Source: Bryobacterales bacterium (GTDB lineage: Bacteria > Acidobacteriota > Terriglobia > Bryobacterales > UBA6623). From it: a DNA stretch of 63,638 nucleotides. The first letter of the stretch is position 1, and every line of letters starts with the position of its first letter. Below the pieces are notes generated by a model. That model saw only the letters and a list, made by a program, of their open reading frames with translations. It had not been told where the DNA came from and did not search any database. This document shows positions 17,247-24,653 of this stretch, one piece after another. Where the stretch lies: positions 1 to 63,638 of the forward strand of contig JAPPMB010000078.1 in assembly GCA_028819255.1 (NCBI GenBank), in the 5' to 3' direction. Made by a program: the position numbers and the translations under genes.

Positions 17247-18329
17247 ATGAAGAGGTCGGAGCGCCGGGTGATCACGAGTTCACCGGAGAACAGCGAGACG
17301 CCGGTCGAAGCCCTCAAGTCCTGGATCACGCCGAACGCGCAGTTCTACGTCAGGAATCATTTCGACGATCCGGAACTGGACCGGTCCACCTGGTCTCTCA
17401 GGATCGGAGGCTGTGTCGACCGGGAGCGCAGGATCGACCTGCGTGATCTCGATTCGATGCCTCAATCGCGGCTGATCGTGACGCTCGAGTGCGCAGGGAA
17501 CGGCCGTGCGTTCCTGGAGGGGGAGAATCCCGGGGTGCAGTGGGGCGCAGGTGCCGTCGGCAATGCCGAGTGGTCCGGGGTGAGGGTCAGTTCGATCCTC
17601 GATCTCGCCGGGATCCGGAACACGGCCCGCGAGGTTGTGTTCGAGGGCTGGGACAGCGGCGTGGAGGGGGAGGCCGGCGGCGAGGTTCGCTTCGCGAGAA
17701 GCCTGCCTCTGGACCTGGCACTCCATCCGGACACGCTTGTCGCGACCCGCATGAACGGCGAGGCGCTCGCCAGGGAACATGGCCGCCCGGCCCGCCTGGT
17801 CGTTCCGGGGTGGTACGGGGTCGCATCAGTGAAGTGGCTGCGGGCGATTCGAGTCGTCAGCGAGCCCTTCCAGGGCTTCTTCCAGAGCGTCAGGTACACG
17901 GTCAAGCGCCGAAGCGCCCGAGGCGTGAGCGACGACGTGGTGGCCATGATGCTTCCCAAGTCCGAGATCACGAGTCCCCGGCCCGGCGAGCAGGTGGCGC
18001 TGGGCTCGAGGCTGGTCGAGGGAGTCGCGTGGGCCGGCCCGGAGGCTGTGGCCGCCGTCGAACTGAGCTTCGACGGCGGCGAATCCTGGAAGCGCGCCGA
18101 ACTTGTCGGTCCCCAGAGGCAGTACACCTGGACGCACTGGCGTATTGCATGGGAGCCGCCGCGGGCCGGGGAGTACAGGCTGATGGCTCGCGCAATCTCG
18201 GCCTCCGGCGAGATTCAACCCAGCCGGCACAATCCTCTGCACGGCGGCTACCACATCAACTTCAGCCGGCCTCTGGAGGTATCCGTTGTCGACGGGAAGG
18301 GCAGTCGGCCACTCGTGTTTGCCATCTAG
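17247..18329 (+). CDS. Sulfite oxidase-family molybdopterin oxidoreductase
   Basis: A 360-residue enzyme of the sulfite oxidase family. The molybdenum-binding Cys is Cys82 in RLIVTLECAGNGR, followed by GVQWGAGAVGNAEWSGVR and the MARPARLVVPGWYG-type region (HGRPARLVVPGWYGVASVKW) that binds the cofactor. The C-terminal part from about 230 (ITSPRPGEQVALGSRL ... AAVELSFDGGESWKRAEL) is the immunoglobulin-like dimerisation domain. No haem domain and no signal peptide are seen, so it is likely cytoplasmic or exported in an unusual way; it would oxidise sulfite or a related oxyanion with an unknown electron acceptor. In a region with three sulfatases, detoxifying sulfite from organosulfur breakdown is a reasonable inference. 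Expression appears to be from a leaderless transcript. Confidence 0.85.
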   Translation: MKRSERRVITSSPENSETPVEALKSWITPNAQFYVRNHFDDPELDRSTWSLRIGGCVDRERRIDLRDLDSMPQSRLIVTLECAGNGRAFLEGENPGVQWGAGAVGNAEWSGVRVSSILDLAGIRNTAREVVFEGWDSGVEGEAGGEVRFARSLPLDLALHPDTLVATRMNGEALAREHGRPARLVVPGWYGVASVKWLRAIRVVSEPFQGFFQSVRYTVKRRSARGVSDDVVAMMLPKSEITSPRPGEQVALGSRLVEGVAWAGPEAVAAVELSFDGGESWKRAELVGPQRQYTWTHWRIAWEPPRAGEYRLMARAISASGEIQPSRHNPLHGGYHINFSRPLEVSVVDGKGSRPLVFAI

Positions 18330-18587
18330 TCCGACCGTCATCCGGAAATCGCTGACGCGTTCTTCAAGGCGCTGCGAAGTGCGCAGATTCAACGGGCCAC
18401 GCTCCGACCAGCGGCAGAGCGCTCTCCATCGGCTGAACGCCGGAGCAGCCGGCAACGCGGCGCGTCGCATGCGTTCGCTCCAAGGGTCGGCAATAGAAAG
18501 TCAGGTCCGGATGTCAGCGTGTTGCCCGACATCCATATCAAGAACTGAACTGACGTTATTGGTTCGGACGTGCCTCCGATTCCGTGC
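18330..18587. other. Intergenic, no gene recognised
   Basis: Nothing with coding character was seen between the sulfite oxidase gene and the promoter of the small membrane-protein gene; short plus-strand ORFs lack domains. Confidence 0.4.
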
Positions 18588-18593
18588 TATACT
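18588..18593 (+). promoter_or_regulatory. Extended -10 box of small membrane protein gene
   Basis: TGC-TATACT, close to the TATAAT consensus with part of an extended TGn element. No good -35 is present. It would give a leader of about 55 nt containing the AAGGAG ribosome-binding site. Confidence 0.45.
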
Positions 18594-18654
18594 CTCGACC
18601 GGCCAACTCAATCCGTCCATCACCGGATTGCGCGTATGGCCGAAGGAGATACAA

Positions 18655-19074
18655 ATGAACAAGAAAAACCTGTTGCTCTCCGGTGTGGTCGTGTTTATCG
18701 CGTATCAAGTGCTTGACTTCGTCACTCACGAAGTGCTGATGAGGTCGGGATATGATGCGACGGCACAGGTCTGGAGGCCGCAAGAAGAGATGATGTCCTT
18801 CATGTGGATCTTCATTGTGGTAAACCTGCTCTGGTCATTCATATTCGTTTATCTGTTTGATCAAATGAACAAGGGGCATGGAATTCAGGAAGGAATAAAG
18901 TATGGTTTCTGTATCGGTCTCTTCGTTGTCACTCCTATGGCGTACAACACATATGTGGTACTACCCGTTCCCCACTCGATGGCACTCGGATGGTTCGTGT
19001 ACGGAATGATCAAAGTGATGGCTTGCGGGGCGGTCCTGTCACTGGTCCACAAGCCGGTTCAAGCTGCGTCCTGA
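18655..19074 (+). CDS. Small four-helix membrane protein
   Basis: A 139-residue protein with four predicted membrane helices: LLLSGVVVFIAYQVLDFVTH, MWIFIVVNLLWSFIFVYLF, YGFCIGLFVVTPMAYNTYVV and FVYGMIKVMACGAVLSLV. ATG 18655 is preceded by GAAGGAGA, a strong ribosome-binding site at proper spacing. The gene is clearly less GC-rich than its neighbours (many AT-ending codons), which suggests recent acquisition or different selection. I do not recognise the family with certainty; a membrane-embedded transport or stress role is possible but not supported. No operon partner is evident. Confidence 0.8.
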   Translation: MNKKNLLLSGVVVFIAYQVLDFVTHEVLMRSGYDATAQVWRPQEEMMSFMWIFIVVNLLWSFIFVYLFDQMNKGHGIQEGIKYGFCIGLFVVTPMAYNTYVVLPVPHSMALGWFVYGMIKVMACGAVLSLVHKPVQAAS

Positions 19075-19468
19075 CGCCGCGCTTCAGCGACACACTGGCA
19101 CATTCCTGGCGTTTTCAGGCATGTGAGGGATGCCTTGCCACGATCTCTCATTCCGGCCCTTGCCCTTGACAAGCATCGCATGGCCTTCAATGTCGGTTTG
19201 ACCAATTCGGCTCATTCCGGATCCAGGCGACTCGCGTTGCGCCCCGGGCGAAGAGGGCGTCGGCCACTGCAGCCAACAAGTCAACGAGATGTTTCGGGAT
19301 CACCGGGATCGTAATGCGATCACGAGGCATCGATCCGTGGAGGCGGTGTTCTCTGATCCGTGAGAGATCCGTGTCAGTGCACACGCAGCATTGCCGTCAG
19401 CCAGAGCGCGCAATCACGAAAGCGCCGCCTGCATCTTGACCCGCGCGCGAGTAGAATGGGATCCCTGC
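19075..19468. other. Intergenic, no gene recognised
   Basis: About 390 bases. A minus-strand 65-codon ORF (19187-19384, with IPKHLVDLLAAVADAL) has some coding look but no recognisable family or ribosome-binding site. Confidence 0.35.
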
Positions 19469-21079
19469 ATGGCACAGAAACTCTCGAGACGGCACTTCTT
19501 CATCGGCGGCCTGCTGGCTGGCACGGTCCCAGACGGCGGGTACGGGGCGGTCCCCTCCCTCAAGGCCTTGGGCTACAAGTCTCCCAACGAGAGGCTCAAC
19601 GTCGCCGCTATCGGTGCCGGAGGCCGGCCGGCTCTTGTGTTGACGCAGTGCGAGTCGCAGAACATCGTGGCGCTCGCAGACGTGGACTGGGAGCGTGGGG
19701 CCGAAGGGTTCGCCTACTGGTCGAAGGCGGCGAGGTACAAGGACTATCGGGTCATGCTCGAAAAGTCCGGCAAGGACATCGATGCCGTTGTCGTCGGGAC
19801 TCCCGACCACACGCATGCGACCTGCGCGTTGGCCTGCATGCAGGCCGGCAAGCACGTCTACGTCGAGAAGCCTCTGACACGCACGGCGTGGGAATCGCGG
19901 TTTCTCCAAAAGGCCGCCGGGCACTTTGGCGTCGCGACGCAAATGGGGAATCAGGGCTATTCCCATGACGCGACGCGTGTCGCCTGCGAAATCCTGTGGT
20001 CAGGCGAGATCGGCGACGTGACTGAAGTCCATGCCTGGATGAGACCCGCGATCTGGCCGCAGGGCATGCGCAGCATTCCGGCTCCAAGCACGGTGCCCGA
20101 ATCATTGGACTGGGACCTTTGGCTGGGAGGCGCCGCCGACCGACCGTTTACCGCGGGTGACGACGACTATCGTAGCTTCGCGGCCGCCCGGACCGAGAGA
20201 ATCGGCCGCCTGCGCATTCCGCCCCGGCTTGCGGCGGCGCAGCGCCAGCGCGCCGCCGACCGGGACGACGGCCCCGCGAGGCCGCGTGGCGGCGGGTTCG
20301 ACCCGTCTCGGTACGGATTCTATCTGCCCTTCAACTGGCGCGGATTCCACGACTTCGGCAGCGGTCTCATCGGGGACTGGGGCATCCACATCCTGGGCCC
20401 GGCGAACTGGGCGCTGCAATTGGGGCCCGAGAGTCTCCTCAGCGTCGAGTGCGTCAAGAAGGATTCGGCACCTCCGTTCACATTCCCCGACGAGCTGACG
20501 TTGCGATACGATTTCGCAGCGCGCCGGAACATGCCGCCGGTTTCCGTCTACTGGCACAACACGAAGGGCGACGCATATCTTCCGGAGGGGATGACGGCGG
20601 AACAGGCGCGCAAGCCGGATGGCGAAGGACCACAGGTTGGCCCGGCGCGGCGCGCCCGGCGGGGCGGAGGTCTTCCGCAATCGCCGCAGAGCAGCGGCTA
20701 CAATTGCATCTTCGTAGGCTCAAAGGGTCACCTCGGCACCAGCGGCCGCGGCGAGGGCGTGGGGCTGCTCCCAGGCTCCAGGTGGGCGGAGTACACGCTG
20801 CCGACCGCCTATCTGTCGCGTGCTCCCGGTGCTTCCACAGGCAGCAACACCACTGCCCACGTGAACGATTGGATTCGGGCGGCCAAGGGCGGTGCGCCAG
20901 CGTGCTCCAACTTCGATCTGGCTGCACCGTTTACCGAGTGGCTCGTGCTTGGCGCAGCGGCGGTGCACTACGAAGGCAAGCTTCTGTGGGACAACGAGGC
21001 CGGCGAGTTCAGCAACAACAAGGATGCGAATCGGTGGGTCAAGCCGCGCTTCCGCAAGGGCTGGGAGCTTCGCCTCTAG
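19469..21079 (+). CDS. Tat-exported Gfo/Idh/MocA-family oxidoreductase
   Basis: A 536-residue NAD(P)-dependent sugar-dehydrogenase-like protein. The Tat signal is LSRRHFFIGGLLAGT. The Rossmann motif is LNVAAIGAGGRPALVL, acidic residue ALADVDWERG, then DAVVVGTPDHTHATCALACM and the family hallmark HVYVEKPLTRTAWES. The catalytic domain includes TQMGNQGYSHDATRV, WDLWLGGAADRPF, FYLPFNWRGFHDFGSGLIGDWG and FNLAAP-like FDLAAPFTEWLVLGAAA. Exported members with this Tat signal are common in Acidobacteria and Planctomycetes and act on sugars or inositols outside the cytoplasm; the substrate is unknown. ATG 19469 is chosen because the Tat signal starts there; a TAGAAT box lies 11 nt upstream. A 60-residue basic insertion (about 230-270) is unusual. 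Confidence 0.88.
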   Translation: MAQKLSRRHFFIGGLLAGTVPDGGYGAVPSLKALGYKSPNERLNVAAIGAGGRPALVLTQCESQNIVALADVDWERGAEGFAYWSKAARYKDYRVMLEKSGKDIDAVVVGTPDHTHATCALACMQAGKHVYVEKPLTRTAWESRFLQKAAGHFGVATQMGNQGYSHDATRVACEILWSGEIGDVTEVHAWMRPAIWPQGMRSIPAPSTVPESLDWDLWLGGAADRPFTAGDDDYRSFAAARTERIGRLRIPPRLAAAQRQRAADRDDGPARPRGGGFDPSRYGFYLPFNWRGFHDFGSGLIGDWGIHILGPANWALQLGPESLLSVECVKKDSAPPFTFPDELTLRYDFAARRNMPPVSVYWHNTKGDAYLPEGMTAEQARKPDGEGPQVGPARRARRGGGLPQSPQSSGYNCIFVGSKGHLGTSGRGEGVGLLPGSRWAEYTLPTAYLSRAPGASTGSNTTAHVNDWIRAAKGGAPACSNFDLAAPFTEWLVLGAAAVHYEGKLLWDNEAGEFSNNKDANRWVKPRFRKGWELRL

Positions 21080-21634
21080 AGGCCTTCGCCGGCTGGGGCA
21101 CCTACCGGAGTCGCTAGGCACGCGGAAGGAGCTCAAGGCGGCCGGCCTTGAACGCGGATGCCGATACGGGCAGGTCGAGCCACGCGTTTGACGGTCTGCC
21201 CGGACGATGCAGTGACGAACAGGAGGGCGGCAGGCATCAAGAATACCTCGCCGACGCGGCAGCCCGCGGGATGGGCGGAACTCCTGCACGTTCCGCCGGG
21301 AACTTCCGGCTGCTGCCTGCCCGAGGGCAAAGCCCGGCCCGAATGCCTCGTGCAGGAAAGCCCGGCGGTCCCCGAGACTGATGCCGGAGAGCACCATGCC
21401 GAGCAATTTGCCCATGGTCAGGGGAGCTAGGTCGGGATGGGGCAGATCGATGACGTTCTGCTGCAGACGGGTGTCCTGCCCTAGGGAAGGGGGAGCGGTC
21501 TCCGCTCACTGCAACGGAGTTCTCCTTGCGACAAGGATGATCGACGAGCGTGAATCGGAAGCGCTAAAGTGTGTCTTCGGGAGACTCCCCGCCTCACAGC
21601 CCCTGCACAACATTCGCGCCACCGCCGCCCGGAG
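21080..21634. other. Intergenic; degenerate minus-strand coding traces
   Basis: Between the oxidoreductase and the ISAzo13 element. A minus-strand frame (about 21475 down to 21280) reads LGQDTRLQQNVIDLPHPDL then LLGMVLSGISLGDRRAFLHE; it looks protein-like but starts after a stop codon, loses coding character within 70 codons and matches no family I recognise. It may be a decayed gene. Confidence 0.35.
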
Positions 21635-21656
21635 CTAAGGGTCCGCGCAAGAATAA
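21635..21656 (+). repeat. Left terminal inverted repeat of the ISAzo13-type element
   Basis: Pairs with 23037-23058 at 20 of 22 positions. The outermost AGGGTC is preceded by TA. Confidence 0.8.
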
Positions 21657-21984
21657 CTATATGATCAGTATCTACTCCGACATCATAGGGCATGATAAGA
21701 CTGGGTTGTAGGTTCTTTTTCGTAGTAGGTGCTGTTGATTGAGCAATCTCCGGATCGGGATTCGGGGAGAGCTGGGCAAGGCACCAGTCAGCCCGGGGGA
21801 GACGACCGGCTTGCCTAGTTTGTGCCAGCCCTCGAAGTAACAAGTCTATGAGCACTTTGCGAGAGTCTGCCCGGCGTGCGGCAAAGCTTGTCGCACGTCC
21901 GCGGGTATGCTGGTGGACTGGGCCTTGGCCTAGCCCATGGCGGCCGGGCGCTGGTTCCCAGCCCGGCTCCACCGCCAGGCCGCC

Positions 21985-21990
21985 TATAAT
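21985..21990 (+). promoter_or_regulatory. -10 box before the wHTH gene
   Basis: Perfect TATAAT. The palindrome 21993-22022 begins 3 nt downstream, so it covers the transcription start site. No clear -35 element was found. Confidence 0.5.
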
Positions 21991-21992
21991 GT

Positions 21993-22022
21993 CGGCATGA
22001 CGCTTTTGAGCGCGTCATGCCG
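21993..22022. promoter_or_regulatory. 11-bp perfect palindrome at the start site, probable operator
   Basis: CGGCATGACGC (21993-22003) and its exact inverted copy GCGTCATGCCG (22012-22022) flank an 8-nt spacer. The site sits between the TATAAT box and the wHTH start codon at 22028. It may be the operator for the element's own regulator, or a hairpin in the 5' leader. Confidence 0.6.
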
Positions 22023-22027
22023 ACGCC

Positions 22028-22771
22028 ATGAGACCTGTTCGATTCTCCGCAGACACCCTCGTCGCCCTGCTGCGCCGACAGATCGTCGCCACCATGCTGC
22101 AGCTGCGGGCCGCTCTCGGCGACTGCTCGCCGCGCACGGTCGAACGCAAGCTGCGCGACATCCCGCATCACACCAGCTATTCCCACGGCGGGCGCTTCTA
22201 CACGCTGGCCGACCAGCCCCAGTTCGACGCGCGCGGCCTGTGGTCCTTTCGCGGCATCCGCTTTTCCGTCCACGGCAACCTGCTCGACACCGCCGCCGCC
22301 CTGGTGCGGGACAGCCGCGCCGGCTACCGTGTCCAGGAGCTCGACGCCCTCCTGCAAGTGCGCTGCGGGAACGCCCTGCGCAAGCTGAGCGCCCGGGCGC
22401 GCGTGGCTCGCGAGCGGCGCGGCGGGCGCTACTGGTATCACGCCGTCGAGCCGCCGCGCGGCGCCCGCCAGCGCAGCACGCGCGACGCCTGGGACGCCCT
22501 CGAGGACCGACCGCCCGGCGAAGGTGCGGGGCGCGGCGACCTGGACGTGGCCTTGCGCACCTTTGTGCAGGCGCTGGACGAGCGGCAGCGGCGCTGGTTT
22601 GCGGGCTGGGAGTCGCTGCGGCGCGGTTACGGCGGCGACCGCCGTGCGGCGGCGCTGCTGGGGATGCACCCGGCCACCGTCGCGCGCGGTCGGCGCGAAC
22701 TGGCGGCCGGCGAGTCCCTGCCCGGGCGCGTGCGCCGTCCCGGCGGCGGTCGCAAGCCGGTCGGCAATTGA
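22028..22771 (+). CDS. wHTH protein fused to the ISAzo13 transposase N-terminus
   Basis: A 247-codon ORF. Residues about 1-165 (MRPVRFSADTLVALLRRQIV, RTVERKLRDI, HTSYSHGGRFYTLADQPQFD, GLWSFRGIRFSVHGNL, YRVQELDALLQVRCGNALRK) form a winged-helix-type DNA-binding protein of a kind I have seen beside ISAzo13-like transposases. Residues about 175-247 (ALDERQRRWFAGWESLRRGYGG, ATVARGRRELAAGES, GRVRRPGGGRKP) are the N-terminal HTH segment of an ISAzo13 transposase, which is cut at GRKPV. Whether the two parts are normally one protein or were joined by the deletion cannot be told from one copy. It probably binds the element's ends or the adjacent palindrome. GC content is very high. Confidence 0.7.
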   Translation: MRPVRFSADTLVALLRRQIVATMLQLRAALGDCSPRTVERKLRDIPHHTSYSHGGRFYTLADQPQFDARGLWSFRGIRFSVHGNLLDTAAALVRDSRAGYRVQELDALLQVRCGNALRKLSARARVARERRGGRYWYHAVEPPRGARQRSTRDAWDALEDRPPGEGAGRGDLDVALRTFVQALDERQRRWFAGWESLRRGYGGDRRAAALLGMHPATVARGRRELAAGESLPGRVRRPGGGRKPVGN

Positions 22772-23025
22772 ATCCAATCGAGCATCGCATTTTCTGCGAG
22801 ATCTCCAAGAACTAGTCCGGGATCCCGCTCGATACCGGGGAACTGATCCTCAACTACATCCGCACCACAACGACCAAGACTGGCTTGCGCGTTAGGGCCG
22901 AACTCATGCCGAACGAGTATCGGGCCGGATTCAAGGTCGGCAAGGCGCAGATGGACGCCCTCACCTTGACCTGCGACGCAACCCTGCCGCAACTCAACTA
23001 CACGATCTCGCCCAACCCGACCTGA
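22771..23025 (+). pseudogene. ISAzo13 transposase C-terminal fragment with internal stop
   Basis: From about 22771 a frame one base off the preceding ORF reads NPIEHRIFCEISKN, TAG in place of the conserved Trp, then LILNYIRTTTTKTGLRVRAEL and ends NYTISPNPT before TGA. The same sequence in the copy at 730-1015 reads NPIEHRLFSEISRNWWG, so both the frame jump and the stop are lesions. Confidence 0.8.
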
Positions 23026-23036
23026 AAAACACAAAG

Positions 23037-23058
23037 TGATTCTTGCGCAGACCCTTAG
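23037..23058 (+). repeat. Right terminal inverted repeat of the ISAzo13-type element
   Basis: TGATTCTTGCGCAGACCCTT then AG, the inverse of the left end at 21635-21656. Followed by TA overlap and unrelated sequence. Confidence 0.8.
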
Positions 23059-23276
23059 GACTCGCGCCAAAATGAGTGAAGTCAGTGGAAACGAAATTGT
23101 GGCCAGCGAGACGCAGGTGCCACGATCCGATTCGGGGGAGGAGATTGGTTCGCCGGTGGCCTGCCGCTCGTCCGGCCGTCGGGCAGGGCGCGCGCAGCGG
23201 GGTTGTCGGGGACTACGGTTCCCCGTTGCGAAGGTATGCCATCAAGGAGGGTTGAAGCACGACATCGGCGGCAGAA

Positions 23277-23531
23277 GTGAAAGCGCACGTCGCGATGAAG
23301 GCGGCCGAGGACGGCGACTTCCGGGCCCGGCTCGTCGCCGACCCGCGCACGGCCGTCGAGGCGGAGACAGGCATCAGGTTCCCGGACGACTACCGGGTCC
23401 ACGTGCATAAGGAGTCGGCCACCAGCGCCCACATGGTCTTGCCGCCGAAGCCGGAACTCAGCCAAGAGCAGCTGGACCGGATCGCCGGCGGGCGACGCGC
23501 TCCGCACGAAGAAGAAAACTGGTGGGGTTGA
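23277..23531 (+). CDS. NHLP-type RiPP precursor peptide (orphan)
   Basis: An 84-residue peptide with the nitrile-hydratase-like leader (NHLP) pattern: AHVAMKAAEDGDFRARLVAD, PRTAVEAETGIRFPDDYRVH, AHMVLPPKPELSQEQLDRIA then GG. The double glycine is the classic processing site for ABC-peptidase exporters. What follows would be a core of only 12 residues, RRAPHEEENWWG, acidic in the middle with two adjacent Trp. Such leaders guide enzymes that modify the core in ribosomal natural-product pathways; no modifying enzyme or exporter is in this window, so it is an orphan. GTG 23277 is the first usable start, yet AAGGAGG lies at 23244-23250, 26 nt away, and the frame is open upstream from a TGA at 23253 (TTSAAEV), where only ACG codons occur at good spacing. 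The start is therefore uncertain. Confidence 0.75.
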   Translation: MKAHVAMKAAEDGDFRARLVADPRTAVEAETGIRFPDDYRVHVHKESATSAHMVLPPKPELSQEQLDRIAGGRRAPHEEENWWG

Positions 23532-23674
23532 TCTGTGAGGACTTCCCAAGTGTAGGAGTGCAATCGGAAGTGTCATTCCGGGTGTAAGCGAGGCCCGCCG
23601 GATGGCCAAGCTGCCCCAAGGAACGGAAGCTACGCGCTAGCCGCCCCTTGAGTGCTGGCAGTCGCAGTGTGCCG

Positions 23675-24613
23675 CTACGGTCTCCAAGTCTTGGCAAGCG
23701 TCTCATACTCTCGAGCCTGAGCGGCTATGTCGACCCCTACCTCGTCACTCCACGCAGTCAATAGCCGACGGTAGATGCTGCCCGGCTTGCCGTCGCCGAC
23801 GGCTTGAAAATTGAAGCGGGTGACCGGAATCATACTGAACGGCGTACTCGTGATCCAGGCTTCGTCTGCTTCGCGCACATCGTAGGGCTCGATGTCAGCT
23901 TCTCTTACCGGGATTCCCAATCCCCTCGCGAGTTCGATGCAGGCGTGGCGGGAAACGCCACGCAGAATGTCATTCGGTCTTGGCGTCAAGATCTCGCCAT
24001 GGCGTGCGATGAAGAAGTTGCTGCCGCTACCCTCGGTGATGAATCCGCGCTCGTCCGTGAGCAGAGGCATAGCTGCTTCTTCCATGCGCACGGCCTGAAG
24101 TTCGGCCAGCTTGTAGTAAATGCGGCTGCGGTTCTTCGCCTTGGGATCGATATAGCGCGCCGGCACTGACCGTTGCGGTGTGATCACCAAATGGGTGCCC
24201 TTCTCGTACTTCTCCGCCAAGGAGCCGACGTGGCGGACAAGAGGAATCACGTTGATGGAGACGATGGGAGCCAGGCCCTCTTTGACGATGCCTTCGTAGA
24301 TTGGCTGTGCTCCACGGGTCACGTCGTGCATGATCTGGACGTCCAAGCCATCGAGCGCCGGCAAGTTTCGCTCGATCGTCTCGCAGGTGGCGGCATCCAT
24401 CTGCTCAACGGTTAGCCCACAGTCGATTTCGGCATACCGCATGGAGGCATAGAGACGGTCCAGGTGCTCGCGCAGGCGGAACGGTTTCTGGTTGAAAGTC
24501 CGAGTCACCTCGAACACCATGTCGCCGAACATCAAGGCGCAGTCGAAAATCGAGATGCGGGCTTCAAGTTCGGGAATGAACTCGCCGTTAAAATAGACTA
24601 CACGGCCCGCCAT
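23675..24613 (-). CDS. Class IV PLP aminotransferase (BCAT / D-amino acid aminotransferase-like)
   Basis: A 312-residue cytoplasmic fold-type IV aminotransferase. Landmarks are VVYFNGEFIPELEARISIFD, FRLREHLDRLYASMRY, the PLP-lysine region KNRSRIYYKLAELQAV, the glycine-rich cofactor loop ERGFITEGSGSNFFIARHGE, and DILRGVSRHACIELARGLG. It transfers amino groups between an amino acid and 2-oxoglutarate or pyruvate; branched-chain versus D-amino acid use cannot be separated by eye. ATG 24613 is chosen because the conserved domain starts there, with AGAGG upstream and a TACACT-like box further up. It lies 40 nt after the broken envelope gene on the same strand. The NHLP precursor is 144 nt from its end on the other strand, with no evidence that they work together. 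Confidence 0.85.
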   Translation of the reverse strand: MAGRVVYFNGEFIPELEARISIFDCALMFGDMVFEVTRTFNQKPFRLREHLDRLYASMRYAEIDCGLTVEQMDAATCETIERNLPALDGLDVQIMHDVTRGAQPIYEGIVKEGLAPIVSINVIPLVRHVGSLAEKYEKGTHLVITPQRSVPARYIDPKAKNRSRIYYKLAELQAVRMEEAAMPLLTDERGFITEGSGSNFFIARHGEILTPRPNDILRGVSRHACIELARGLGIPVREADIEPYDVREADEAWITSTPFSMIPVTRFNFQAVGDGKPGSIYRRLLTAWSDEVGVDIAAQAREYETLAKTWRP

Positions 24614-24653
24614 GGAATGATCGCCTCTGGACGACCTCAGTGTAACGCATGGC

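Larger units (their letters stand above)
21635..23058 (+). mobile_element. ISAzo13-type element, internally deleted, both ends present
   Basis: The element has imperfect terminal inverted repeats at 21635-21656 (starting CTAAGGGTCCGCGCAAGAAT) and 23037-23058, whose complement starts CTAAGGGTCTGCGCAAGAAT. Both ends are flanked by TA, as expected for a TA target duplication. Inside are a wHTH gene whose frame continues into the N-terminus of an ISAzo13 transposase, then an abrupt jump to the transposase C-terminus. The DDE catalytic middle, present in the copy at window position 1, has been lost, so it cannot move by itself. It could still be mobilised in trans. Confidence 0.82.

Noticed and set aside
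21937..22815. Alternative plus-strand ORF of 292 codons across the wHTH gene.
   Set aside because: Arg- and Pro-rich frame shadow; the frame starting at 22028 has the domain signatures.
23675..24613. Aminotransferase as a member of a RiPP cluster with the NHLP peptide.
   Set aside because: Opposite strand, no known RiPP role for this class, and no modification enzyme or exporter nearby; adjacency alone is not enough.
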